A stretch of 15,916 bases of DNA, taken from positions 1 to 15,916 of the forward strand of contig JAZOBB010000012.1 in NCBI GenBank assembly GCA_045595745.1, given 5' to 3'. The notes beneath the pieces were generated by a model. That model did not search any database, had not been told where the DNA came from, and saw only the letters and a program-made list of their open reading frames with translations. Positions within the stretch are counted from its first letter, which is position 1; each line of letters begins with the position of its first letter. Below are positions 7,022 to 14,619 of this stretch, piece after piece. The position numbers were made by a program, and so were the translations under genes. This DNA comes from RGIG1666 sp045595745 (lineage in GTDB: Bacteria > Bacillota > Clostridia > UBA1381 > UBA9506).

Positions 7022-8389
7022 GTGGATTTAGCATCCAAAAAGATTGACGAATTAAAAGAAATTGCAAAAAATATGGGTATTAAAGGCATTGCAAAGCTGA
7101 AAAAAAACGAATTAATTGAATGCATTAATAAAAAAGAAAATATTTCGGAACAAACAAGTGAAATTGACGAAAAAATATCATCTGAAGAAATGCCAAAGTC
7201 AGAGCAAAAATCCGGTCTTATGCTTCAAGGAGACGACAACCTGGTCGGCGGCGTTTTAGAGGTTATGGAAGATGGCTTTGGATTTTTGCGTGGAGAAAAC
7301 TATCTTTCTACACCTAAAGATGTGTATGTTTCGCCAACGCAGATTCGCAGATTCAACTTAAAGACAGGCGACAAAGTAACAGGCATAGGCAGAAAACCAA
7401 AAGAAGGCGAAAAATTTCCGGCGCTTATTTTCGTTCAGCACGTTAATGATGATACACCCGATAAAGCAATTCGCAGAAAACCGTTTGAATACTTAGTGCC
7501 GATTTTTCCTGAAGAAAGAATAAGGCTTGAAAATGGCTCGTCTGATTTCGCGATGCGATTAGTTGACCTTATTGCACCAATAGGCAAGGGGCAAAGAGGT
7601 TTGATAGTAGCACCTCCAAAAGCGGGAAAAACTACACTTTTAAAGAACATTGCAAACAGTATCGAAACAAATCATCCTGAAGTTGAGCTTATTGTGCTTT
7701 TAATTGATGAGCGACCCGAAGAGGTTACCGATATGAAACGTTCAATAAAGGGTGATGTCGTTTATTCTACATTTGACCAGCTTCCTGAGCATCACGCAAA
7801 GGTTGCAGAAATTGTGTTAGAACGTGCAGAACGGCTGGTTGAACAGAAAAAAGATGTTGTAGTGCTTTTAGACTCAATAACCCGTTTAGCACGAGCTTAT
7901 AATTTAACTGTTCCGTCATCGGGCAGGACACTGTCCGGCGGTATTGACCCCGGAGCACTTCATAAACCCAAAAAGTTTTTTGGGGCTGCACGAAATATCG
8001 AAAACGGAGGCAGCTTGACAATACTTGCTACCGCACTTGTTGAGACAGGCAGCCGTATGGATGATGTTATATTTGAAGAATTTAAGGGAACGGGCAATAT
8101 GGAGCTTCATTTAGACCGCAAGCTTTCTGAAAAAAGAATTTTCCCTGCAATTGATATAGCAAAATCGGGAACGAGAAAAGAAGAGCTTTTGCAAACTCAA
8201 AAAGAGCTTGAGGCGGTTTGGAACATAAGACGAGAACTGTCTACTCAAAATACTCAGGATGTTGCGGAACAGCTTATAGGTAACTTAATTAGAACCAAAA
8301 CAAATGAAGAATTTATAGTGCAGATTTTAAGCGGCTTTGAAAGAAATAAATCAGCAATAAGAATGAACAATAAAAATAATAAATATTGA
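7022..8389 (+). CDS. rho: Transcription termination factor Rho
   Basis: Rho is a hexameric RNA-dependent ATPase that releases RNA polymerase from untranslated transcripts. The 455-residue protein has the usual order: a helical N-terminal Rho_N domain (about 1-40), a short acidic variable insert (about 41-68), a cold-shock-type RNA-binding domain (about 70-140, with GFGFLR at 85-90), and a RecA-like ATPase. Walker A is PPKAGKTT (198-205) and Walker B DVVVLLDS (278-285). The Q-loop region SSGRTLSGGIDPGA lies at 299-312, and the R-loop/arginine-finger region KGTGNMELHLDRKL at 355-368. Length and motifs are normal and all catalytic parts are intact. It begins with GTG and follows the GTPase-nuclease gene after only 32 bases, so the two probably share a transcript. 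The gene ends in a strong palindromic terminator. Confidence 0.97.
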   Translation: MDLASKKIDELKEIAKNMGIKGIAKLKKNELIECINKKENISEQTSEIDEKISSEEMPKSEQKSGLMLQGDDNLVGGVLEVMEDGFGFLRGENYLSTPKDVYVSPTQIRRFNLKTGDKVTGIGRKPKEGEKFPALIFVQHVNDDTPDKAIRRKPFEYLVPIFPEERIRLENGSSDFAMRLVDLIAPIGKGQRGLIVAPPKAGKTTLLKNIANSIETNHPEVELIVLLIDERPEEVTDMKRSIKGDVVYSTFDQLPEHHAKVAEIVLERAERLVEQKKDVVVLLDSITRLARAYNLTVPSSGRTLSGGIDPGALHKPKKFFGAARNIENGGSLTILATALVETGSRMDDVIFEEFKGTGNMELHLDRKLSEKRIFPAIDIAKSGTRKEELLQTQKELEAVWNIRRELSTQNTQDVAEQLIGNLIRTKTNEEFIVQILSGFERNKSAIRMNNKNNKY

Positions 8390-8427
8390 TAAAAACACAG
8401 ATTGCATTGCAATCTGTGTTTTTATCA
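8387..8427. terminator. Bidirectional terminator palindrome between rho and the convergent exporter gene
   Basis: Bases 8387-8406 and 8408-8427 are perfect reverse complements (20-base arms around one central T). The arms carry A5 and T5 runs, so the hairpin can act as an intrinsic terminator in both directions. The first three bases are rho's TGA stop, and the last three are the TGA stop of the minus-strand gene. Confidence 0.85.
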
Positions 8428-9291
8428 TACACCCAAAACTTGCAGAATTAAGCCTGCAACAATTCCGGTTAAAGCAACAATTAAAACTATGCGTATGTTT
8501 TCTCTTTTACGTTTGTTTGCTTTAAATAAAACTAAAATTCCCACACCTGCACCCGCACATAAACCACTTACGGCAGAACCAAAGCTGATAGCACCGGATA
8601 TTAAAAGTCTGGTTATGACTACCGACGAGACACAGTTTGGAATCAAACCAATTATTGCAGCAATTACAGGCTGAAACACCGAGTCATTTAAAAGCAAAGC
8701 AGAAAGCCGTTCGTGTCCTATAAGTTCAACAGCCGTATTTAAAAGAAATGATATTATCAAAATGAAAATATATATGCTGATCGTATGACGAAAAGCACCG
8801 AATAAAATACCACGTTTTTCACAATCACAATCTATGCAGATATCTTCGTTTATTTGTTCGGCTAAAGAAGCATCGTTCTTTTTAAAAAAACGCGTGGCAA
8901 CTAAATCAGTAATAAATCCTGCGATAAGTGCAACTATAATTTTAACCGAAATCAACTTCAAAATAATGCCGGCACTTTGCGGACTGCTTAAAAGCACAGG
9001 AAGAGCCTCGTCAGATGTTGACACAAATACGGAGACGAGAGTTCCCATTGTTATGACACGACCTGCGTAAAAATTAGCCGCTGCGACAGAAAATCCACAT
9101 TGAGGTACACAGCCTAAAAGCGACCCGACAACAAAACCGAATTTTCCGGTTTGTGAAAGGGTGTTTTCGATTGTATGTGATTTTTTGTACTCAATATACT
9201 CGATTAAAAGATATGCCAAAAACAAAAACGGCAGCATCTTAAATGAATCGGTAATTGTATGTTCAAATACGTGTAAAACAATATCCAACAT
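8425..9291 (-). CDS. ArsP_2/DUF2899-type membrane protein, putative heavy-metal (manganese/arsenic) exporter
   Basis: A 288-residue polytopic membrane protein whose ATG at 9291 has a good AAAGGTGG site six bases upstream. Hydrophobic segments lie near residues 15-33, 50-72, 80-101, 107-131, 167-189, 205-226, 230-256 and 267-287. It matches the family often labelled putative manganese transporter or arsenic efflux protein. Diagnostic segments are GCVPQCGFS (60-68), STSDEALP (91-98) and GLIPNCVSS (215-223). The two halves look like an internal duplication, since GCVPQCGFS and GLIPNCVSS occupy equivalent places. Between them a cytoplasmic-looking loop (about 136-165) contains ICIDCDCEKR with three cysteines at 152, 155 and 157. 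The transported ion cannot be fixed from sequence. It follows rdgB after 37 bases and is likely co-transcribed with it. Confidence 0.75.
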   Translation of the reverse strand: MLDIVLHVFEHTITDSFKMLPFLFLAYLLIEYIEYKKSHTIENTLSQTGKFGFVVGSLLGCVPQCGFSVAAANFYAGRVITMGTLVSVFVSTSDEALPVLLSSPQSAGIILKLISVKIIVALIAGFITDLVATRFFKKNDASLAEQINEDICIDCDCEKRGILFGAFRHTISIYIFILIISFLLNTAVELIGHERLSALLLNDSVFQPVIAAIIGLIPNCVSSVVITRLLISGAISFGSAVSGLCAGAGVGILVLFKANKRKRENIRIVLIVALTGIVAGLILQVLGV

Positions 9292-9328
9292 TTAAAACCA
9301 CCTTTCTTTGATAATTTAAATACAAAGA

Positions 9329-9931
9329 CTAAAGCACCTGATTTAAAATCTCACGCATTTTTTCTAATGCTATACCTCTGTGGCTGATTGCATTTTTTTC
9401 ATCAGAAGAAAGCTCGGCAAAGCTTTTTTGATAATGTTCGCTGTAAAAAACGGGGTCATATCCAAAACCACCCTCACCGCGAGGCTCAGTTAAAATTATG
9501 CCCTCGGTTTCGCCGCGTGTGCTGTAAGTTTTTTCACCGGGCATTACTAAGCACATAACGCAAACAAATCGGGCGGTGCGCTTTTCGTATGGCACAGACT
9601 CTAATGCGCGGAGAAGCTTTTCGGTATTGCTTTCATCGGTTGCGTTTTCGCCCGAATAACGTGCAGAATAAACTCCGGGTGCCCCGTCTAAAGCATCAAC
9701 CTCAAGACCTGAATCATCAGCTAAGACAGGTACCGACATTTTTTCTGCCAAAACTGATGCTTTTTTTAATGCATTTTTATAAAAAGTGTCTCCGTCTTCT
9801 TCGATTTCTATAGAAAATGGTAGGTCAGAAAGTCCTAATACTTCAACACCGTTTAAAATTTCGCGAATTTCTTTTAACTTGCCTTTATTTCCGGTTGCTA
9901 CCAAAAGTTTTTTAGAATATGTTTTATTCAT
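9329..9931 (-). CDS. rdgB: RdgB/HAM1-type XTP/dITP pyrophosphatase
   Basis: This enzyme hydrolyses non-canonical purine nucleoside triphosphates such as dITP and XTP to the monophosphate and pyrophosphate, keeping them out of DNA and RNA. The 200-residue length is typical. Motifs along the chain: TGNKGK (13-18) for phosphate binding, ADDSGLEV (71-78) with metal-binding Asp72/Asp73, SARYSG (89-94), GGFGYDP (154-160) and SHRG (183-186) near the base-binding end. The ATG at 9931 has AAGGAG six bases upstream. It is the first gene of a two-gene minus-strand unit with the metal exporter, behind a near-consensus promoter. Purine-pool cleaning and the divergent purL lie on opposite sides of the same promoter region, but nothing shows shared control. 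Confidence 0.95.
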   Translation of the reverse strand: MNKTYSKKLLVATGNKGKLKEIREILNGVEVLGLSDLPFSIEIEEDGDTFYKNALKKASVLAEKMSVPVLADDSGLEVDALDGAPGVYSARYSGENATDESNTEKLLRALESVPYEKRTARFVCVMCLVMPGEKTYSTRGETEGIILTEPRGEGGFGYDPVFYSEHYQKSFAELSSDEKNAISHRGIALEKMREILNQVL

Positions 9932-10008
9932 TTGTCGCTCCTTGTGTTGTAATTTATTTCATTATTATTTTTTTAGTAATACGGCATAAATAAGCCTCTT
10001 TTTTAAAT

Positions 10009-10037
10009 ATTATACTTTAAATATTGGCTGTTATCAA
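10009..10037 (-). promoter_or_regulatory. Sigma-A-type promoter for rdgB and the exporter gene
   Basis: On the minus strand TTGATA (10037-10032) and a perfect TATAAT (10014-10009) are exactly 17 bases apart. Transcription would start near base 10001 and leave a leader of about 70 bases before the rdgB ATG. Confidence 0.72.
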
Positions 10038-10051
10038 GAAAAATAAACAAT

Positions 10052-10102
10052 TTGACAATTTTATTTATTTTAAGAGTAAAATTTGATTGCAAAAATTGTC
10101 AA
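10052..10102. repeat. 11-base inverted repeat in the divergent promoter region
   Basis: TTGACAATTTT (10052-10062) is exactly repeated in inverse as AAAATTGTCAA (10092-10102), with a 29-base AT-rich spacer. The arms are about 40 bases apart centre to centre. They flank or overlap the candidate promoter of the phosphatase gene, so a regulator bound to both arms could act on one or both divergent units. Confidence 0.5.
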
Positions 10103-10115
10103 TATATGATATGAT
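10083..10115 (+). promoter_or_regulatory. Candidate promoter for the histidine phosphatase-purL unit
   Basis: Two overlapping solutions exist: TTGATT (10083-10088), 16 bases, TATGAT (10105-10110); or TTGCAA (10087-10092), 17 bases, TATGAT (10110-10115). The -10 is a tandem TATGATATGAT. A strong GGAGGGG ribosome site follows at 10133-10139. No purine riboswitch is recognisable between promoter and gene. Confidence 0.45.
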
Positions 10116-10144
10116 TATATTCATATGATATAGGAGGGGATAGT

Positions 10145-10741
10145 ATGCTCGAATTAATCATGGTGCGTCATGGTGAGACTACGAGTCCGGTTACAAATAA
10201 ATATATAGGAGTTACAGACGTTCCTTTAGGCGAGCGCGGAAAAAGGCAGGCAATGTCGCTTGCACGTATGTTCGCGCGTGAAAAATTAGATGCGATATAT
10301 ACAAGTCCCTTAGAACGTGCAAAAAAAACGGCAGAGCCTATTGCAAAGGAGCTTTATTTGGATTATCAGATTTTAAGTGAGCTTTCTGACCGCAATTACG
10401 GCATATGGGAAGGCATGACGATGGAGGAAATTCAGGAAAAATATCCCAACGAGCATGATTTGTGGTATAAAACCTGGCCCGATTATGAAATTCCGCAAGG
10501 TGAAAGTGAAATGCAGGTGTATGAAAGAAATGCTGAAGCATTAAAGAAAATACTTGCAAATCATGATAAAGGCAAGGTTTTAATAGTGTCGCATCAGATT
10601 TGTATAAGAAATATGCTGTCTATGCTTTTTGAAATGAACATTGGCAGCGGGTGGCATTTTCAAATAAATCATGCAGGAATATGCCGCTTAAAAATTGATG
10701 AATACGGTTATGCAACTATGACATCATTTAACGAAATATAA
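10145..10741 (+). CDS. Histidine phosphatase family protein (phosphoglycerate mutase/CobC-like)
   Basis: A 198-residue cytosolic phosphatase of the branch-1 histidine phosphatase superfamily. The catalytic RHGE motif is at 8-11, with His9 as the residue expected to be phosphorylated. SPLERAKKTA (54-63) supplies the second arginine (Arg58). NYGIWEG (84-90) is the usual acid-loop region, and VSHQICIR (148-155) carries the second catalytic His150; here Gln follows this His where many members have Gly. Family members act on sugar phosphates, alpha-ribazole phosphate and other small phosphomonoesters. I cannot tell which from sequence, and the B12 uptake genes 6 kb away are not enough to call it CobC. 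The start has a very strong GGAGGGG site. purL follows after 44 bases, so co-transcription is likely. Confidence 0.9.
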   Translation: MLELIMVRHGETTSPVTNKYIGVTDVPLGERGKRQAMSLARMFAREKLDAIYTSPLERAKKTAEPIAKELYLDYQILSELSDRNYGIWEGMTMEEIQEKYPNEHDLWYKTWPDYEIPQGESEMQVYERNAEALKKILANHDKGKVLIVSHQICIRNMLSMLFEMNIGSGWHFQINHAGICRLKIDEYGYATMTSFNEI

Positions 10742-10785
10742 AATCCCCTATAAAATAAATTATTAGTATCTTTTGGAGGTCTAAA

Positions 10786-13700
10786 ATGGCAAACGTAAGA
10801 AGAATTTTTGTTGAAAAAAAGAAAGGCTTTGATGTTGAGGCAACTCATTTATTAAAGGATTTAAAAGAAAATCTGTCAATTGGCGGATTAAAAGAGGTTC
10901 GCTTGGTACATCGTTATGATGTAGAAGGAATTACCGATGAAGAATATGCTGCTGCAAGAAATCTTATTTTCAGCGAGCCGCCGGTTGATTACGCATACGA
11001 TGAAGAATATCCGCTTCCGGAAAATGCAAAAGTTTTTGCAAGTGAGCTTTTGCCGGGTCAGTATGACCAACGTGCAGATTCTGCGGCTGAGTGCATTCAG
11101 CTTCTTACAAAAAAAGAACGTCCGAACGTTCGTGTGGCAAAGCTTACCGTGCTTATCGGTGATGTATCGGATGACGAAGTTGAAAAAATTAAAAAATATC
11201 TTATAAATCCTGTAGAATCGTGGGAAACAACACTTGAAAAGTTTGATACATTAGAGATGGAAGCTAAGATTCCTGACGATGTGGCAATTATTTCAGGTTT
11301 TATTTCGTTATCAGAAGACGGATTAAAAGAGATGCTTGAAAGCTACGGTTTTGCAATGGATTTAGACGACATAAAGTTCTGTCAGGATTACTTTGCTAAC
11401 ACAGAAAAACGAGACCCTTCAATTACAGAAATGCGTATGATTGATACATATTGGTCAGACCATTGCCGTCACACTACTTTTTCAACAAAAATTAATGATA
11501 TATCTTTTGAAGATGGAAAATATGCAAAGCCGATAGAGGCTGCTTTTAATCAATATAAAAAAGCAAGAGAAACCTTGTATGTAAACAAGAAAAAAGACCT
11601 TTGCTTAATGGATATTGCGACAATTGCGGCAAAAGAGCTTAAAGCAGGTGGCTATTTAACAGCACTTGACGAATCAGAAGAAATCAATGCTTGTTCAATT
11701 TGCGTCGATGTTGATATCGACGGAAAAACTGAAGAATGGTTAGTTATGTTTAAGAACGAAACACATAACCATCCTACCGAAATTGAGCCGTTTGGTGGGG
11801 CTGCAACCTGTCTTGGCGGTGCTATTCGTGACCCGTTATCAGGTCGTTCTTATGTATATCAGGCTATGCGTGTAACCGGTTCGGGCGACCCGAGAAAAAC
11901 TCTGGCAGAAACAACTCCCGGAAAGCTTATGCAACGTAAAATTTCTACCGGTGCGGCTGCAGGATACAGCTCTTACGGAAACCAGATTGGTCTTGCTACC
12001 GGTCAGGTTACTGAAATTTATGACGAGGGATATATTGCAAAAAGAATGGAAATAGGTGCGGTTATTGCAGCTGCTCCTAAAAAGAATGTTATTCGTAAAC
12101 GTCCCGAAGCCGGCGATGTTATAATTCTTCTTGGCGGCAGAACAGGTCGTGACGGTTGTGGTGGCGCAACCGGTTCTTCAAAAGCGCATACCGAAAAATC
12201 ATTGGAAAGCTGTGGAGCAGAGGTTCAAAAAGGTAATGCTCCTGTTGAAAGAAAGCTCCAAAGACTGTTCCGTGACGGAGACGTTACAAGACTTATTAAA
12301 CGTTGTAACGACTTTGGTGCAGGCGGTGTATCAGTTGCAATCGGTGAGCTGGCAGATGGTCTTATTATCGACCTTGACAAAGTACCTAAAAAATACGACG
12401 GCTTAGATGGCACAGAACTTGCTATTTCTGAATCTCAGGAACGTATGGCAGTTGTAGTTGCTAAAGCCGATATGGATAAATTTATTGAATATGCTCACAG
12501 AGAAAATCTTGAGGCTACTAAAGTTGCAGATGTAACCGACTTAAACCGTCTTACAATGTATTGGAGAGGTAACGTAATTTGTGATATTTCACGTGATTTC
12601 TTAAATACAAACGGCGCAGTTAAAAATGCTGATGCTAAAGTTTCAGCACCGGCTGAAGAATCCTATTTTGATAAAAAAGCATCAACTGATGATATTAAAA
12701 CCGAATGGTTTAACTTAATGGCTGACTTAAACGTAGCAAGCCAAAAGGGTCTTTGCGAACGTTTTGACTCAAGCATCGGTGCAGGAACAATTTTAATGCC
12801 GTTTGGCGGAAAATATCAGCTTACACCAAATATTTGTATGGCAGCAAAAATTCCTGTGCTTTCAGGCGAAACCAATACAGGTACTTTAATGTCATACGGC
12901 TACGATCCGAAACTTTCTTCTTGGAGCCCGTTCCACGGTGCAGTTTATGCGGTTGTTGAATCAGTTTCTAAAATCGTAGCAACAGGCGGTAACTATAAAA
13001 ACATTTATCTTACTTTCCAGGAATATTTTGAAAAGCTGGGAGCGGATTCAAAACGATGGGGCAAACCTTTTGCGGCATTGCTCGGCGGTTATTGGGCGCA
13101 GTCAAGCTTAAAGCTTGCGGCAATTGGCGGTAAGGATTCAATGTCAGGCTCATTTAATGATATGGATGTTCCTCCGACTTTGGTTTCTTTTGCAGTTGAC
13201 CCTGTAAAAGCTGATAAAGTTATTTCGGGTGAATTAAAGCGTGCTGACAGCGATTTATATCTGCTTAAAGTTAAGCGTACCGATGATGATATGCCTGATT
13301 TTGATGCTCTTACTAAAATGTACGAAATGGTTTATAATATGGCCCAGCAGGGTAAAATACTTTCTGCATATACTGTTCGTGCAGGTGGTTTAGCTGAGGC
13401 AATCAGTAAAATGGCATTTGGTAACAAAATCGGTGTTAACCTTAACGATAATGCTAAAGAATATCTGTTTGCTCCTGAAATTGGCTCGATTGTAATTGAA
13501 GTAGCTAAGGATTGCAAGGTCGACGGCATTAAAATCGGTGAAACAACAAATGATTCTGCAATTGTTTGTGGCGATACAAAACTTGATATTGACGAACTTA
13601 TTGCTGCTTGGCAAAAACCGCTCGCGGGTGTTTATCCCATCAGTGCAGAAGAGCCGAAAGAGGCTGTTCCTACATTCAGCTTTGTAAATGAACATCCGAT

Positions 13701-14520
13701 AGTTGCAGGCGAAACATTTGCAAAACCGCGTATCTTTATTCCGGTATTCCCTGGTACAAACTGCGAATATGATTCAGCTCGCGCGTTTACCCGTGCCGGT
13801 GGTGTTTGCGAAACATTTGTAATTAAAAACTTAGTGCCGAGCGATATTGAAGAATCGGCAGCTCAAATGGTTAAACATATTAAAAACAGCCAGATTATCA
13901 TGATTCCGGGCGGATTCTCAGCTGGTGACGAGCCTGAGGGTTCGGGTAAATTTATCGCAACTGTGTTCCGTCATCCTGATGTTAAGGATGCTGTTATGGA
14001 GCTTTTAAATCACAGAGACGGCTTAATGTTGGGTATCTGTAACGGATTCCAGGCATTAATTAAGCTTGGTTTAGTACCTTACGGCGAAATTTGTCCTATG
14101 GGCGATGATTCCCCGACGCTTACATTTAACACAATTGGTCGCCACGTGTCACAAATGGTACACACCCGTGTGTGCTCAACACTTTCTCCGTGGTTCTCGG
14201 GCGTAAAGGTTGGTGACATTCACACAGTTCCCGTATCACACGGCGAAGGCAGATTTGTCGCAAATGCCGAGTGGGTTAAAAAGCTTGCCGAAAACGGTCA
14301 GATTGCAACACAGTATGTTGACCTGACGGGCAAGCCCACCATGGATATCCGCTACAACCCGAACACCTCCATGGGTGCGATCGAGGGCATCACATCTCCC
14401 GATGGCAGAGTCCTTGGTAAGATGGGCCACAGCGAGCGCTGGCAGAAGGGCCTGTACCGCAATGTTCCCGGCGAGTACGACATGAAGCTGTTTGCTTCCG
14501 CTGTGAAGTATTTCCTGTAA
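10786..14520 (+). CDS. purL: Phosphoribosylformylglycinamidine synthase, single-chain PurL (mosaic 3' end)
   Basis: This enzyme makes formylglycinamidine ribonucleotide from FGAR, glutamine and ATP, step four of purine synthesis. At 1244 residues it is the long form with all parts in one chain: an N-terminal PurS-like domain (about 1-150), a linker, the synthetase halves with SDHCRHTTF (224-232) and HNHPTEIEPFGGAATC (327-342), and a glutaminase domain from about residue 980. The glutaminase nucleophile is Cys1085 in LGICNGFQ, and the triad His1215 and Glu1217 lie in GHSER. All catalytic residues are present, so the enzyme should work. GGAGG lies six bases before the ATG. Oddity: from about codon 1179 the codon choice shifts sharply to G/C-ending codons (see the composition-break entry), so the last 66 residues, including His1215 and Glu1217, seem to come from a different source. 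Confidence 0.96.
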   Translation: MANVRRIFVEKKKGFDVEATHLLKDLKENLSIGGLKEVRLVHRYDVEGITDEEYAAARNLIFSEPPVDYAYDEEYPLPENAKVFASELLPGQYDQRADSAAECIQLLTKKERPNVRVAKLTVLIGDVSDDEVEKIKKYLINPVESWETTLEKFDTLEMEAKIPDDVAIISGFISLSEDGLKEMLESYGFAMDLDDIKFCQDYFANTEKRDPSITEMRMIDTYWSDHCRHTTFSTKINDISFEDGKYAKPIEAAFNQYKKARETLYVNKKKDLCLMDIATIAAKELKAGGYLTALDESEEINACSICVDVDIDGKTEEWLVMFKNETHNHPTEIEPFGGAATCLGGAIRDPLSGRSYVYQAMRVTGSGDPRKTLAETTPGKLMQRKISTGAAAGYSSYGNQIGLATGQVTEIYDEGYIAKRMEIGAVIAAAPKKNVIRKRPEAGDVIILLGGRTGRDGCGGATGSSKAHTEKSLESCGAEVQKGNAPVERKLQRLFRDGDVTRLIKRCNDFGAGGVSVAIGELADGLIIDLDKVPKKYDGLDGTELAISESQERMAVVVAKADMDKFIEYAHRENLEATKVADVTDLNRLTMYWRGNVICDISRDFLNTNGAVKNADAKVSAPAEESYFDKKASTDDIKTEWFNLMADLNVASQKGLCERFDSSIGAGTILMPFGGKYQLTPNICMAAKIPVLSGETNTGTLMSYGYDPKLSSWSPFHGAVYAVVESVSKIVATGGNYKNIYLTFQEYFEKLGADSKRWGKPFAALLGGYWAQSSLKLAAIGGKDSMSGSFNDMDVPPTLVSFAVDPVKADKVISGELKRADSDLYLLKVKRTDDDMPDFDALTKMYEMVYNMAQQGKILSAYTVRAGGLAEAISKMAFGNKIGVNLNDNAKEYLFAPEIGSIVIEVAKDCKVDGIKIGETTNDSAIVCGDTKLDIDELIAAWQKPLAGVYPISAEEPKEAVPTFSFVNEHPIVAGETFAKPRIFIPVFPGTNCEYDSARAFTRAGGVCETFVIKNLVPSDIEESAAQMVKHIKNSQIIMIPGGFSAGDEPEGSGKFIATVFRHPDVKDAVMELLNHRDGLMLGICNGFQALIKLGLVPYGEICPMGDDSPTLTFNTIGRHVSQMVHTRVCSTLSPWFSGVKVGDIHTVPVSHGEGRFVANAEWVKKLAENGQIATQYVDLTGKPTMDIRYNPNTSMGAIEGITSPDGRVLGKMGHSERWQKGLYRNVPGEYDMKLFASAVKYFL
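14320..14520 (+). other. Composition break: GC-rich foreign 3' end of purL
   Basis: By hand count, codons from 14041 to 14319 end in G or C in 41 of 93 cases; those from 14320 to the stop do so in 52 of 67. In the tail all five lysines are AAG and four of five arginines are CGC, whereas upstream AAA and CGT/AGA prevail. The reading frame and protein conservation continue unbroken. The GC-rich style then persists through the next two genes. The true junction could lie some tens of bases either side of 14,320. Confidence 0.8.
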
Positions 14521-14532
14521 TAGCATATGGCA

Positions 14533-14575
14533 ATCCCCCGAAAGGCACTGTCGTTTCGGGGGATGTTTTATTTTA
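14533..14575 (+). terminator. Intrinsic terminator of purL
   Basis: ATCCCCCGAAA (14533-14543) pairs perfectly with TTTCGGGGGAT (14554-14564) around a 10-base loop, and is followed by a T-rich run (GTTTTATTTTAT). It starts 12 bases after the purL stop. Confidence 0.88.
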
Positions 14576-14586
14576 TAGCAAAAAGA

Positions 14587-14619
14587 AGGCTTCCTCATAT
14601 ACAAGGAAGCCTCTTTTTT
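14587..14619. terminator. Second terminator between purL and the methyltransferase gene
   Basis: AGGCTTCCT (14587-14595) pairs with AGGAAGCCT (14604-14612) around an 8-base loop. A six-T run follows on the plus strand, and a T-rich stretch also follows on the minus strand. It can therefore serve both purL and the convergent methyltransferase gene, whose stop lies at 14618-14620. Confidence 0.82.

Noticed and set aside
8390..8424. Terminator hairpin as a mobile-element or attachment site
   Set aside because: Arms end in A/T runs and sit between convergent genes; no integrase or duplicated copy is seen in the window.
9973..9987. Four-codon mini-frame (MPYY) with an AGAGG site in the rdgB leader, minus strand
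   Set aside because: Too short to distinguish from chance, with no attenuator hairpin beside it.
10116..10144. Purine riboswitch upstream of the phosphatase-purL unit
   Set aside because: The space between promoter and start is too short and shows no three-way junction.
10145..10741. Alpha-ribazole phosphatase (CobC) linked to the B12 uptake cluster
   Set aside because: The histidine phosphatase superfamily is too broad, the gene pairs with purL, and the vitamin genes are 6 kb away behind opposite-strand genes.
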